DNA of 64,000 nucleotides. Source: Litoribrevibacter albus (GTDB taxonomy: Bacteria; Pseudomonadota; Gammaproteobacteria; Pseudomonadales; Litoribrevibacteraceae). The stretch lies in the NCBI RefSeq assembly GCF_030159995.1, contig NZ_BSNM01000003.1:1-64000 (forward strand), read 5' to 3'. Numbering within the stretch: position 1 is the first letter of the stretch; each line of letters opens with the position of its first letter. The notes under the pieces are model-generated. The model made no database searches. It saw only the letters and a list, made by a program, of their open reading frames with translations, and was not told the DNA's origin. A program made the translations under genes and the position numbers. Of the stretch, positions 1 to 8,958 are shown piece after piece.

Positions 1-2
1 CG

Positions 3-95
3 ATCATAGAAAAGAAATTAAACCTGAGGCCCAGAAAGTGTCTTGGGTTTAAGCAGCCGCAGAAGGTCTATGACGAATTAAAAGCTGCGGCTTAG
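3..95 (+). pseudogene. IS30-family transposase, C-terminal end (cut by window edge)
   Basis: The frame from base 3 reads into the window edge and ends with TAG at 93-95. Its last 30 residues contain LRPRKCLGFKQPQKVYDEL, which matches the end of IS30-family DDE transposases (consensus RPRKCLGFKTPxEVF). This part follows the catalytic domain, so the DDE residues would lie outside the window. Whether the upstream part is intact cannot be seen, so the label as fragment reflects only the window edge. The IS end should lie shortly downstream. Family assignment is by motif recall only. Confidence 0.7.
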
Positions 96-135
96 GGCGA
101 GTGTTGCACTTGCGAGTTGAATTCGCGGATCAAGT
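96..135. mobile_element. Probable right end of the IS30-family element
   Basis: Directly after the transposase stop comes GTGTTGCACTTGCGAGTTGA (102-121). The GTGTTGCACTT...TTGAAT pattern is typical of the terminal region of IS30-family elements downstream of the transposase. The exact inverted-repeat boundary and target duplication cannot be fixed because the left end is outside the window. Confidence 0.45.
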
Positions 136-402
136 TAAGAATCCGTGCCGTGTTCTCTGACCTGTTATCAGTCGAGTAACCTGTCGTAAAGTGCTGTTGT
201 GATCGATAAAGCTTGGTTTCACTTCTTCACATCAGGTTACAGCTTCTTCATGGCGAAGCTGAAACTCGTCTCATAAAATTAGGTTAAGTTTTTAAAAGAA
301 GTGCCGATAGTTTAAGAAATGCGTTTATTTGATTTTTAAAGGATGGCAAAAAAATCAAATAAACCGTGTAAATAACTGCCGGAAGTTATTGGAATCGAAA
401 AC
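136..402. other. Non-coding stretch between IS30 end and motY
   Basis: No convincing coding frame. It holds a small hairpin with arms CAGCTTC and GAAGCTG at about 239-260. It also holds a perfect 15-bp inverted repeat just upstream of motY, listed separately. The motY promoter should lie here, but I cannot pick a clear -35/-10 pair. Confidence 0.5.
323..364 (+). promoter_or_regulatory. Perfect 15-bp inverted repeat upstream of motY
   Basis: The left arm GTTTATTTGATTTTT (323-337) and right arm AAAAATCAAATAAAC (350-364) are exact reverse complements, separated by a 12-nt A/G-rich loop. The structure ends 38 nt before the motY start codon. It could be a leader hairpin, a regulator site or a relic of transposition. 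The right flank has no U-run, so an ordinary terminator of the IS transcript is not the simplest reading. Confidence 0.6.
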
Positions 403-1347
403 GTGCGCATCGATAGGTTAAAAACGAACAATTGGTTAGCTCAAACGCTGTTTACCAAACTGGTTCTCATTCTGGTTGCCGTGGCATTACCGGTGGCTGC
501 AAATGTACCAGCGGTGACTTACTTGGCAACCTTTGACAACAGCGAGTGGAAACTTGAATCGTCTGTTTTCGCTTGTTCTCTGTCGCAAGAAATTCCTTCC
601 TACGGAAAAGGCGTCTTCTATCGTCGTGCTGGCGAGAAAATGGTGTTTTTCCTTCAAACGCCTTACAACCAGATGCGAAAAGGACAAGCTTCTTTAGTAA
701 TTGAGCCGCCAAGCTGGCGTCCGGGAAATCCTGCCCGTCACATGGGGTATGTTGATGTGGTGTCGGGAGATCGCCCGTTTGAAGTGGAACCTGAACGCGC
801 GAGCACCATGCTTGCCAGCTTGAACAAAGGCTATGTGCCGATGTTTACCCGAAAAAGTTGGTATGAACCGACTGAACCTTCGGTACGGGTAGGACTAAGT
901 GCCTTTGATTTTGATCCGATTTACCGGGATTTTCTTGGCTGTGTCAGTCATCTGTTGCCTGTAAACTTCGATCAGATTAAACGTTCGGTGGTGTTCTATA
1001 ACAGTGGTGGCTTGTTCCCTGATGAAAAGTATTACCAGTTGCTGGATTACATCGTGATGTATGTAAAAGCCGATCCTGCAATCTCTAACATCATAATTGA
1101 TGGTCATACCGATGACATTGGTCGACGCTTTAAAAACCGCGAGTTGTCTCGTGAACGGGCCGAACACATTACCAATTACTTCATTAAAGCAGGGCTTGCG
1201 GAAGAGCTGATTACCACCCGCTATCACGGTGAGCGTTATCCGGTGGTCAGAAACTTAGGGAAAGACGGTCGGTCAAGAAACCGTCGGGTTACCATTCGTT
1301 TAGAGCGTGATGAACCGTTCCGCCCGAGTAATCTAGAGTTTTTCTAG
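403..1347 (+). CDS. motY: Flagellar stator-associated protein MotY (OmpA family)
   Basis: MotY is a periplasmic component of the T-ring of polar flagella, where it helps anchor the stator units around the basal body. The 314-residue product has an N-terminal export signal (hydrophobic stretch about residues 16-33). A MotY-N domain follows, recognisable by TYLATFDNSEWKLE and CSLSQEIPSYGKGVFYRRAG. The C-terminal OmpA-like peptidoglycan-binding domain (about 190-305) carries IIIDGHTDDIGRRFKNRELS and GRSRNRRVTIRL. Translation starts at GTG with GGAA about 8 nt upstream. motY next to argG is also the order in Pseudomonas aeruginosa (PA3526-PA3525), which supports the call. A terminator separates it from argG, so the two are probably transcribed separately. 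Confidence 0.93.
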   Translation: MRIDRLKTNNWLAQTLFTKLVLILVAVALPVAANVPAVTYLATFDNSEWKLESSVFACSLSQEIPSYGKGVFYRRAGEKMVFFLQTPYNQMRKGQASLVIEPPSWRPGNPARHMGYVDVVSGDRPFEVEPERASTMLASLNKGYVPMFTRKSWYEPTEPSVRVGLSAFDFDPIYRDFLGCVSHLLPVNFDQIKRSVVFYNSGGLFPDEKYYQLLDYIVMYVKADPAISNIIIDGHTDDIGRRFKNRELSRERAEHITNYFIKAGLAEELITTRYHGERYPVVRNLGKDGRSRNRRVTIRLERDEPFRPSNLEFF

Positions 1348-1385
1348 TATTCTTGGTCTTTAGATCATAGAAAATACGTATCAGA

Positions 1386-1410
1386 GCCAGGACAATCTCC
1401 TGGCTTTTAT
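1386..1410 (+). terminator. Rho-independent terminator after motY
   Basis: Seven-bp stem GCCAGGA / TCCTGGC with a 5-nt loop, followed by TTTTATTT. It lies 38 nt past the motY stop. Confidence 0.8.
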
Positions 1411-1563
1411 TTGTCTGTTCTTTCTACGTTAACTTAATCGCACATTTCTTCGGATATTCACCACAAATACTAGGCATCTGGGCTTGTCGCCAGTACAATA
1501 GGCCGATTTTTTTATAGTATCGATACCAGTGTCGATGCCCAATTAGGTAAGGAGCCCAAATCG

Positions 1564-2787
1564 ATGAGTGACGTGAAAAAGGTCGTTCTAGCTTATTCCG
1601 GTGGTTTAGACACCTCAGTAATCGCTAAGTGGTTATCAGAAGAATACAATTGTGAAGTTGTGACGTTTACTGCGGATCTAGGTCAAGGTGAAGAAGTTGA
1701 GCCAGCGCGTGCAAAAGCTGAAGCGCTTGGTATCAAAGAAATCTACATTGATGACCTTCGTGAAGAGTTTGCTCGCGATTTCGTTTTCCCGATGTTCCGT
1801 GCAAATGCGATCTATGAAGGTGAATATCTTCTAGGTACTTCGATTGCTCGCCCGTTGATTTCTAAGCGTTTGATCGAAATCGCTAATGAAACAGGTGCGG
1901 ATGCGATTGCTCACGGTGCAACCGGTAAGGGTAACGATCAGGTTCGTTTCGAGTTGGGTGCGTACGCTCTTAAGCCTGGTGTAAAAGTGATTGCTCCTTG
2001 GCGTGAATGGGATCTGAACTCCCGTGAGAAGTTGATGGCTTACTGTGAACAGCACAATATTGCGGTTGAGCAGAAGAAAGGTAAGAAGTCGCCATATTCT
2101 ATGGACGCTAACTTACTACACATCTCTTATGAAGGCGGCATTCTTGAAGATCCTTATGCAGAGCCAGAAGAAGACATGTGGTTGTGGACTGTGTCTCCGG
2201 AAAATGCACCGGATGAGCCAACTTACATCGAATTGACCTATGAAAAAGGTGATGTAGTTGCGATCGATGGCGTGGCTAAGACACCAGCTGAAGTAATGAT
2301 CGAGCTGAATAAAATAGCGGGTGCTAACGGTATCGGCCGTGCAGACATCGTTGAAAACCGTTATGTAGGCATGAAGTCTCGTGGTTGTTATGAAACACCA
2401 GCAGGTACTGTATTGATTCGTGCACACCGTGCGATCGAATCTATTACTTTGGACCGTGACGCTGCACACACCAAAGACGAGTTGATGCCTAAGTACGCTG
2501 AGCTTGTTTATAACGGTTACTGGTGGTCGCCAGAGCGTAAGATGCTTCAGGCAGCAATCGATGCAACTCAGGAATACGTTAGCGGTAACGTTCGCTTGAA
2601 ACTGTACAAAGGTAATGTGGTTGTTGTTGGTCGTAAGTCTGAGAACTCTTTGTTCGATGAAAGCATTGCAACGTTCGAAGACGATGCAGGTGCATACAAC
2701 CAGAAAGATGCAGAGGGCTTCATTCGTTTGAACTCACTTCGTCTGCGTATTGCATCAAGCAAAGGCAGAAATATGTTAGACGACTAA
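1564..2787 (+). CDS. argG: Argininosuccinate synthase
   Basis: Joins citrulline and aspartate with ATP cleavage to AMP and PPi, giving argininosuccinate in the cytoplasmic arginine pathway. The 407-residue length is typical of the common bacterial type. The N-terminal ATP pyrophosphatase loop AYSGGLDTS is at residues 10-18. [14 protein letters not shown] and the tail [12 protein letters not shown] are also family hallmarks. The ATG is preceded by a clear AAGGAG, which fixes the start. The gene stands alone between two terminators. No arginine operator is recognisable by eye upstream. Confidence 0.98.
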   Translation: MSDVKKVVLAYSGGLDTSVIAKWLSEEYNCEVVTFTADLGQGEEVEPARAKAEALGIKEIYIDDLREEFARDFVFPMFRANAIYEGEYLLGTSIARPLISKRLIEIANETGADAIAHGATGKGNDQVRFELGAYALKPGVKVIAPWREWDLNSREKLMAYCEQHNIAVEQKKGKKSPYSMDANLLHISYEGGILEDPYAEPEEDMWLWTVSPENAPDEPTYIELTYEKGDVVAIDGVAKTPAEVMIELNKIAGANGIGRADIVENRYVGMKSRGCYETPAGTVLIRAHRAIESITLDRDAAHTKDELMPKYAELVYNGYWWSPERKMLQAAIDATQEYVSGNVRLKLYKGNVVVVGRKSENSLFDESIATFEDDAGAYNQKDAEGFIRLNSLRLRIASSKGRNMLDD

Positions 2788-2810
2788 ATCCCGATTTAGT
2801 GTTTAACCTG

Positions 2811-2837
2811 AAAAGCCTCCAGTTGGAGGCTTTTTTT
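2811..2837 (+). terminator. Rho-independent terminator after argG
   Basis: Stem AAGCCTCC / GGAGGCTT with an AGTT loop, then a run of seven T. Confidence 0.9.
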
Positions 2838-2933
2838 ATGGATTCATTTCAGCATCTTTTCTTCAATTAAGATGCTGTTTCCCTCGAATTTCGGCAGGAG
2901 TGGGCTATATTCCTAAGTGGGGAGGAAGCCTAC

Positions 2934-4958
2934 TTGCTGAGATTTAAAAATAACATCGTTGCTGCGCTTGAAGCACTTCGGGTTCGAAATCAGATCCGTT
3001 TGATAACGTGGCTTTCTGCGATTGGCTTAATCGTCTCTATTGTTGTTTTATCGTTACTTGGCATTACGCTCCAAGGTTACCTTCATCTTCAAGAATCCCT
3101 TTTAAATGATGAGCGTTTATTAGCGGATATTCGATTTCAGCATTCCGAAGTACGGGCGGATATGGAGGGCTTTATTCGTCAGCCCTCGCCCAGTAAGGCT
3201 CGAAATTTCCAGAAGAAGCTCGTGTCACTCAAGGAAAAAGTAACGGATTTCACACAGCTCCCTCATTCCATTGATTTGGATATTCCTTTTCAGAAAATGC
3301 AAACCCAGTTGGGGTTGTATAAGAGCAGTTTTGATAGCTTATGGCAGAAATTCCAGGATATGGGATTGGGGTATGATCAAGGTTTATTGCGAGAGTTAAA
3401 TCTGGAAGCCTTGAATCTAAAGCAAGAGTTGAAAAACCGGCAGCATCAGGCATTAGAGCTAGCGTTACTTGATATTCGTCAAAATGAAAAAGATTACTTT
3501 CTGACAAATTTGCCACTGTTTCTGGTGGGGATGAAACAGCTTTACGATGACTTTTTACTAACACTTGAACGAAGTGAGTTGTCTCAGACTGAACAAAATA
3601 ATATTAGGGACAGAATCTATCAGTATTACCAGATTTTCGTGCGAGCCTCTTATTTAAATGCGGATGTACAACAAGCCAAATTGACGCTGGAAGCCAGTCA
3701 TAAAGTGTTTGCTGAGAATCTGCTGGATTGGATGGAGGCGATCAGACAGCAGCTGGAAGATACCAAGGCGAGTCTTCAAGAGAGAATTGAGCTCTTTCTC
3801 ATGCTGATGGTGTTAACTGCGGTGTTTGCCGGAATTGCAGTATTCTTGGCGGGCCGTTTTGTGACATTTACCATCAGTCGTCCAATTTCACAGATCGTTA
3901 AGAGTTTGCAGCGTTTGTCCGAAGGCGATCGCTCCTGTGATATTCCTTATAAAAAACTGGATAACGAAGTGGGGCAGATTGCTCGAGCTGCAGAGGTGTT
4001 TAAAGAGAGTTTGTACCAAGCGGAGAAAGGTGCGGTTAACGAAGCCCGTCGTAAGACGTTGGAAGAAAGCAATCAGCAACTGGAAATCAAGGTTAAAGAG
4101 CGAACGGAAGAGCTGGCGGTTCGCAATGATGATCTAAATGATGCCTTAGAGAAGTTGCAGATGGCTCAACACGAGCTTTTAGAACGTGAAAAACTGGCAG
4201 CGTTAGGGGCCTTGGTGGCGGGGGTTTCACATGAATTAAATACCCCGCTTGGTAATGCTTTAACCGTATTGACCTCATTGGGGGATGAAAGAAAGCGTGT
4301 GGTGAAGCTGTTTCAAAGTAAACATTTGAAGGAGAGTGACCTCATTACTCATCTGGAATACTGTGAATCTGGTTTGGCTCTGGCGGAGAAGAATTTGTAT
4401 CGGGCCAGTGAACTGGTTAAGAACTTTAAACAAGTGGCGGTGGATCAGACCAGTGAAAGTCGTCGGTTGTTCAGTTTGAAAGAAGTGACCGATGAAGTCG
4501 TTGCGACGTTAACGCCAAGCTTTAAGCATCACAGCTTTGAATTTCAACTTCATATTCCTGACGATATCATGTTGGACAGTTACCCTGGGCCTTACGGACA
4601 AGTGATCAGTAATCTTATCAATAACGCTTGCTTGCATGGCTTTGATGGGCGTCCTTACGGGTCTATCCAGATCAGTGCAGTGGATAGGGACGATGAAGTC
4701 ATGATTTTGGTCAGCGATGATGGCATTGGTATGAGCGAGGACATTCAACAGAGGATTTTCGAACCTTTCTACACCACCAAGCTTGGGCAGGGCGGCAGCG
4801 GCTTGGGAATGAATATCGTATATAACATGGTGACAGGGGTACTAGGCGGCAAGATACATATTTTCAGTCATCAAAATAAAGGGACTCAGGTGGAGTTAAA
4901 GCTGCCGAAGAAAGCGCCTGAGTCCGACGCTTTGGATCAGGCCATGATCATAAGTTAA
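2934..4958 (+). CDS. Membrane sensor histidine kinase with HAMP domain (orphan)
   Basis: Predicted inner-membrane two-component kinase of 674 residues. TM1 is at about 21-47 and a long periplasmic helical domain follows. TM2 is at about 285-310, then a HAMP domain (ISRPISQIVKSLQRLSEGDRS) and a coiled coil (about 360-420). The phospho-acceptor box GVSHELNTPLG has its His at 433. The ATPase domain has the N-box NLINNACLHGF, G1 DDGIGMS, the F-box FEPFYTT and G2 GSGLGMNIVYN. The start is TTG with GGAGG about 9 nt upstream. No response regulator lies beside it, so its partner must be elsewhere. The ligand is unknown. The overall plan resembles helical-bundle sensor kinases, but no specific family can be named. 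Confidence 0.88.
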   Translation: MLRFKNNIVAALEALRVRNQIRLITWLSAIGLIVSIVVLSLLGITLQGYLHLQESLLNDERLLADIRFQHSEVRADMEGFIRQPSPSKARNFQKKLVSLKEKVTDFTQLPHSIDLDIPFQKMQTQLGLYKSSFDSLWQKFQDMGLGYDQGLLRELNLEALNLKQELKNRQHQALELALLDIRQNEKDYFLTNLPLFLVGMKQLYDDFLLTLERSELSQTEQNNIRDRIYQYYQIFVRASYLNADVQQAKLTLEASHKVFAENLLDWMEAIRQQLEDTKASLQERIELFLMLMVLTAVFAGIAVFLAGRFVTFTISRPISQIVKSLQRLSEGDRSCDIPYKKLDNEVGQIARAAEVFKESLYQAEKGAVNEARRKTLEESNQQLEIKVKERTEELAVRNDDLNDALEKLQMAQHELLEREKLAALGALVAGVSHELNTPLGNALTVLTSLGDERKRVVKLFQSKHLKESDLITHLEYCESGLALAEKNLYRASELVKNFKQVAVDQTSESRRLFSLKEVTDEVVATLTPSFKHHSFEFQLHIPDDIMLDSYPGPYGQVISNLINNACLHGFDGRPYGSIQISAVDRDDEVMILVSDDGIGMSEDIQQRIFEPFYTTKLGQGGSGLGMNIVYNMVTGVLGGKIHIFSHQNKGTQVELKLPKKAPESDALDQAMIIS

Positions 4959-5034
4959 CGGCTTATTTCGGATAACATTTGCGCGTTGCGTCCTTTCCTT
5001 TAAAATAGCCGCTTCATAAATCAGTGGTTACTTC

Positions 5035-5799
5035 ATGAACGAGTCAGATAACAACTCCGATCACATCTCAGAGCGTGCTTCAGATCAGATATATTCGACG
5101 CCTCAAGAGCGTATTCGTGACTTTGTGTTTGATGAGAACGTGGCCAAAGTGTTTGAGGATATGATTTCCCGGTCTGCACCTGGCTACAGCACAATTGTCT
5201 CTCATATTGGTGTGATGGCCAGACACTTTGTTCAGCCAAACACTCGTATCTATGATCTAGGCTGTTCTCTCGGCGCCTGTTCGTTAGTGATAAACCAGAT
5301 GGTTGAGGTGGATGGCTGTGAGTTGATCGCTGTGGATACGTCTGAGGCGATGGTGTCTCGATGTACTGAAAGCCTCCAGAAAGCCGGACATCGTTTTCCT
5401 GTGAGTGTTCAGCAGGCTGATATTCTTGAGTTAGACATATCCAATGCTTCTTTGGTGATCTTGAATTTTACTCTCCAGTTTATTGAGAAAGGAGTTCGCG
5501 AAGCCTTACTCAAGAAAATCTACGACGGTCTAGTCGATGGTGGCGCATTGGTGTTGTCGGAAAAATTGGCATTTAACCATAATTCCGAACAAGAACTGAT
5601 GATCAAACTTCACCATGATTTCAAGCGTGCTAACGGCTACAGCGATTTGGAAATTGCACAGAAACGTGCTGCGATTGAGAATGTGTTGATTCCTGAGACC
5701 AGCGGTGAGCATATTTGTCGTCTGGAGAAAGTTGGTTTCTCTAACGTCTATTCCTGGTTCAGATGTCTTAACTTTGCATCTTTCCTAGCCATCAAATGA
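5035..5799 (+). CDS. cmoA: Carboxy-S-adenosyl-L-methionine synthase CmoA
   Basis: Makes carboxy-SAM from SAM and prephenate, the donor used by CmoB to form 5-carboxymethoxyuridine at tRNA position 34. The 254-residue product has the SAM-binding motif IYDLGCSLGACSL (about 73-85). It also has family segments such as ERIRDFVFDENVAKVFEDMI near the N-terminus and LNFTLQFI. cmoB follows after 132 nt, as in many gammaproteobacteria. The ribosome-binding site is weak, but the ATG gives the expected family N-terminus. Confidence 0.96.
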   Translation: MNESDNNSDHISERASDQIYSTPQERIRDFVFDENVAKVFEDMISRSAPGYSTIVSHIGVMARHFVQPNTRIYDLGCSLGACSLVINQMVEVDGCELIAVDTSEAMVSRCTESLQKAGHRFPVSVQQADILELDISNASLVILNFTLQFIEKGVREALLKKIYDGLVDGGALVLSEKLAFNHNSEQELMIKLHHDFKRANGYSDLEIAQKRAAIENVLIPETSGEHICRLEKVGFSNVYSWFRCLNFASFLAIK

Positions 5800-5848
5800 G
5801 TATGACTTTCAAACTTTTGATTTCATGAATAGATCCTTCTGAGCTGTT

Positions 5849-5912
5849 ATTGCTGAATTAGAACTACTGAACCGTCATTGCCGAACTAGAACTGCTGAAT
5901 TATTAGCGCCAA
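5849..5912 (+). repeat. 28-bp degenerate tandem repeat between cmoA and cmoB
   Basis: Two adjacent 28-bp units (5849-5876 and 5877-5904) both follow the pattern ATTGCyGAAyTAGAACTrCT. A third, partial and poorer unit runs to about 5912. The array ends about 20 nt before the cmoB start, so copy-number change could alter the cmoB leader. Confidence 0.7.
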
Positions 5913-5931
5913 ACTGTTTTTTATTTGCCTT

Positions 5932-6921
5932 ATGAAAATTACCTTCGAAGATCTTCTGGAACTATTACCTGATACCCCCATTGCTCGTTTGGCTAATGAC
6001 CTACCTGAGAAAATTGCACATGGTTTGTCGGAGCAACGTTGGGCAAATCTTAAAAAGTGGATACCGGAAGTAGAAAATCTTCCTGACTTCGGTGACGTGG
6101 ATTTCGATTTGAATGCTCATGATCTGGCAATCGGGAAAACGCATCCGATTTCCGAAGAGCAAAGAGATGCATTACGCCATCAATTGAAGTCGTTTATGCC
6201 GTGGCGAAAAGGCCCGTTCAGTGTGATGGGCATTGATATTGATACGGAATGGCGTTCGGACTGGAAATGGGACCGAGTGTCTCCACATATCTCGCCACTG
6301 AAGTATCGTTATGTACTGGATGTAGGGTGCGGTAGTGGTTATCACTGCTGGCGTATGGCCGGTGAAGGTGCAAGCATGGTTGTTGGGATCGAGCCTTCGC
6401 CTTTATCCAACATGCAGTATTGGTCAATTCGTCATTTTATTGGTGCCAATAATGTTTATATGTTGCCTTTGACGCTGGAAGAAGTCCCGGCAAACGTCGC
6501 TGGTTTCGATACGGTATTTTCTATGGGGGTCTTGTATCACCGACGCTCACCTATTGATCATTTGTATCAATTAAAAGCCTGTATGAAGCAGGGAAGTGAG
6601 CTGGTTCTTGAAACCTTGGTGGTGAATGCTCCGGAAGGTACAGATCCTTTGGGATACAGTTTGGTTCCGGAAGATCGTTACGCTCAGATGCGTAATGTGT
6701 GGTTCTTGCCAACCGTTGAAACCCTGACGCACTGGATGCAACGCGTTGGTTTTAAAGACATCAAAGTGGTCGATGTGGATCAAACCTCTCTTGAGGAACA
6801 ACGCACGACGGAATGGATGAATTACCAGTCATTAAAAGATTTTCTTGATCCGGACGACATCAATAAAACCGCTGAAGGCTATCAGGCTCCGACGCGCGCA
6901 ACCTTCGTTGCCCGTTTATAA
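5932..6921 (+). CDS. cmoB: tRNA U34 carboxymethyltransferase CmoB
   Basis: Transfers the carboxymethyl group from carboxy-SAM to 5-hydroxyuridine at the tRNA wobble position, extending decoding of four-fold degenerate codons. The length of 329 residues is normal for the family. Visible motifs are PFSVMGIDIDTEWRSDWKW, the methyltransferase glycine loop VLDVGCGSGYHCWRM (about 132-146) and FSMGVLYHRRSP. It pairs functionally with cmoA upstream. No strong ribosome-binding site is seen in the repeat-derived leader. Confidence 0.97.
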   Translation: MKITFEDLLELLPDTPIARLANDLPEKIAHGLSEQRWANLKKWIPEVENLPDFGDVDFDLNAHDLAIGKTHPISEEQRDALRHQLKSFMPWRKGPFSVMGIDIDTEWRSDWKWDRVSPHISPLKYRYVLDVGCGSGYHCWRMAGEGASMVVGIEPSPLSNMQYWSIRHFIGANNVYMLPLTLEEVPANVAGFDTVFSMGVLYHRRSPIDHLYQLKACMKQGSELVLETLVVNAPEGTDPLGYSLVPEDRYAQMRNVWFLPTVETLTHWMQRVGFKDIKVVDVDQTSLEEQRTTEWMNYQSLKDFLDPDDINKTAEGYQAPTRATFVARL

Positions 6922-7048
6922 GAAGGCTGTGAATAAGTGCCGTTCGTTAATGATTATTCGTTTTGGCATTGTTAGATAATTAATGCTGTTGAAAGATAAA
7001 ATTGTAGGTTCGGTTAAGCTCGAATCACTCACATAAAGAGGAGAAACC

Positions 7049-7708
7049 ATGTCATCAGGTCGTGGGTTAGCGTATCAAGTTGTTCCAGTTACAGCCTTTG
7101 AGCAAAACTGTTCGGTTATATGGTGCGAAAACACAAAGAAAGCCGCAGTGGTTGATCCTGGTGGCGATCTGGACAAGGTCATGGCAGTGATCAATGAACG
7201 TGGCTTGATCCTGGATAAAATTCTTCTGACGCATTGTCATATCGACCATGCGGGCGCTACTGCAGACCTGGCTGAACAAGCGAATCTGCCAATTGTTGGG
7301 CCTCAAAAAGAAGAGCAGTTCTGGATTGATATGTTGCCTCAACAAAGCATGATGTTTGGTTTCCCTCCTGCAAAACAGTTCACCCCGGATCAATGGCTAG
7401 AGCAAGGGGATACGGTTCAACTGGGCGACCAATATCTGGAAGTTCGTCACTGCCCGGGCCATACGCCGGGTCACGTAGTATTTATTCATCACCCTTCTAA
7501 GTTGGCGATTGTGGGCGATGTGCTGTTTAACGGTTCCATCGGTCGTACCGATTTTCCGAAAGGCGACATGCAGACGTTGGTGAATTCCATTCATCAACAG
7601 CTATGGTCGTTGGACGATGACTATGAATTCATTGCCGGTCATGGTCCGAACTCAACCATTGGCCATGAGCGCATGCACAATCCGTTTGTGTCTGACCACA
7701 GAGGTTAA
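7049..7708 (+). CDS. YcbL-type metallo-beta-lactamase-fold hydrolase (type II glyoxalase-like)
   Basis: A 219-residue cytoplasmic metal-dependent hydrolase. The metal-binding motif THCHIDHAG is near residue 65, CPGHTPGHVVFIH follows near 135, and DVLFNGSIGRTDFP and AGHGPNSTIGHER are further ligand regions. This set matches the YcbL/glyoxalase-II-like group that hydrolyses thioester substrates such as S-lactoylglutathione. The true substrate is not certain. A strong AGGAG precedes the ATG. It appears monocistronic, with a hairpin downstream. Confidence 0.88.
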   Translation: MSSGRGLAYQVVPVTAFEQNCSVIWCENTKKAAVVDPGGDLDKVMAVINERGLILDKILLTHCHIDHAGATADLAEQANLPIVGPQKEEQFWIDMLPQQSMMFGFPPAKQFTPDQWLEQGDTVQLGDQYLEVRHCPGHTPGHVVFIHHPSKLAIVGDVLFNGSIGRTDFPKGDMQTLVNSIHQQLWSLDDDYEFIAGHGPNSTIGHERMHNPFVSDHRG

Positions 7709-7761
7709 TGTGGTCAGGTGGTAATCATACTGAGCCAGTCACGTGACTTCGTTACTCATAG

Positions 7762-7796
7762 AGCATGGTTTAAAGCATTGTCTTTAAACCATGCTT
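7762..7796. terminator. Long hairpin between convergent genes
   Basis: Perfect 13-bp inverted repeat GCATGGTTTAAAG (7763-7775) and CTTTAAACCATGC (7782-7794) with a 6-nt loop. The T-run after it is short (TTTAAC). It lies between the convergent YcbL and PerM-type genes and may terminate the plus-strand transcript. Confidence 0.6.
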
Positions 7797-7887
7797 TAAC
7801 GATATTTTTTAAATTTATTTTCTAAAACCAAGGTGTTTATTAGAAGGTCTTAACTATAGATCTTTTGAAGATCGCGTTCGTGCTTGG

Positions 7888-8958
7888 CTAACCTTCCGCA
7901 TAGGTTCTGATCACTGACGCACGTTGCGAAAAGCCTTGATACAGCCCCACAAATAAGATTTTTGATGTGGCCATAATCGGCAATGCCAAAATGGTTCCTA
8001 CAATTCCAAACATACTGCCAAAAATAATGACACCTACAATCACCACAAACGGGTGAAGGTCTACGGCATTGGCAATAATTGTGGGGATCACCACCAGGTT
8101 ATCGAAAATGTAAGCCACACCAATCACAGCAACGGCCGCCCAAACATAATACACATCGAAGGGTTGGATGCTCATTGCCAGCATTAACGGTGGCATTAGG
8201 GCCAGCACCGGGCCAAGGTAGGGAATGATGCCAAACAGTCCCGCAAAGACTCCGAGCATGACTGCAGATTCAAAACCGACAATGAAGAACCCTGTTGTTG
8301 CTACGGTAGCAAGAATACTGGTTTGGATGATGACCCCTTTGATGTACCCCTGAAGCTGGCGGGCGACTCGATAATAGATCGACCATCCCATTTCGAAGTA
8401 TTCGTTCGGGAGCAGCGACAGTAGGCGGTTGCGAGAGGATTTATAGTCTCTTAATAAAAAGAACACGATAAAAGGGACGAGCAGTAAAGTGCCGGAGATG
8501 TCTAACAGAATGTTCGACCCTTGAATAATGACATCGAGATTTAATTCCGTATTGGCCCCTTGAAGGTACTGACTGATACTGGCTTCATCCACTTGTATGC
8601 CTGATTTTTCTAGTAAGAACTGAAGCTTTTCAATCCAGGCGTACAGGGTATCTTTCAAAATACTGAACTTCTGTTGAAGTGCCAGGATTCCGTCCAATAG
8701 CTTGGGAAATCCAATGAAGGTGAACACCGTACTGAGACCGGCCAGAATGCACAGAATGATGGTGGCCGAGCTGGCAGGGCTTAATCCTCGGCCGGTCATT
8801 TGGTTATTGACCGGTTCTAATATGGCATAGAGGGTAAATGAGACGAGCAATGCGAAGATCACAGGCTTAAATAGCCAGGCGATCGTAATCAGTAGCGCCG
8901 TGATGAGAGCAAAGACCAGACATGCCTGAAAGGAAGGCCGAAGTAGCCAACTAGGCAT
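7888..8958 (-). CDS. AI-2E/PerM family membrane transporter
   Basis: A 356-residue polytopic inner-membrane protein with about seven or eight hydrophobic segments. It shows the family's C-terminal signature, including GIIPYLGPVLALMPP and FGSMFGIVGTILALPIMA. Members include AI-2 exporters and Na+/H+ antiporter-like PerM proteins, so substrate cannot be assigned. The ATG has AGGAG about 8 nt upstream and overlaps the end of the preceding cyclic-nucleotide-binding gene by 8 nt, so the two are translationally coupled. Confidence 0.87.
   Translation of the reverse strand: MPSWLLRPSFQACLVFALITALLITIAWLFKPVIFALLVSFTLYAILEPVNNQMTGRGLSPASSATIILCILAGLSTVFTFIGFPKLLDGILALQQKFSILKDTLYAWIEKLQFLLEKSGIQVDEASISQYLQGANTELNLDVIIQGSNILLDISGTLLLVPFIVFFLLRDYKSSRNRLLSLLPNEYFEMGWSIYYRVARQLQGYIKGVIIQTSILATVATTGFFIVGFESAVMLGVFAGLFGIIPYLGPVLALMPPLMLAMSIQPFDVYYVWAAVAVIGVAYIFDNLVVIPTIIANAVDLHPFVVIVGVIIFGSMFGIVGTILALPIMATSKILFVGLYQGFSQRASVIRTYAEG

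Noticed and set aside
895-1227. Open frames antisense to motY and other genes (many similar in the window)
   Set aside because: They are shadows of strongly supported genes, without their own ribosome-binding sites or family motifs.
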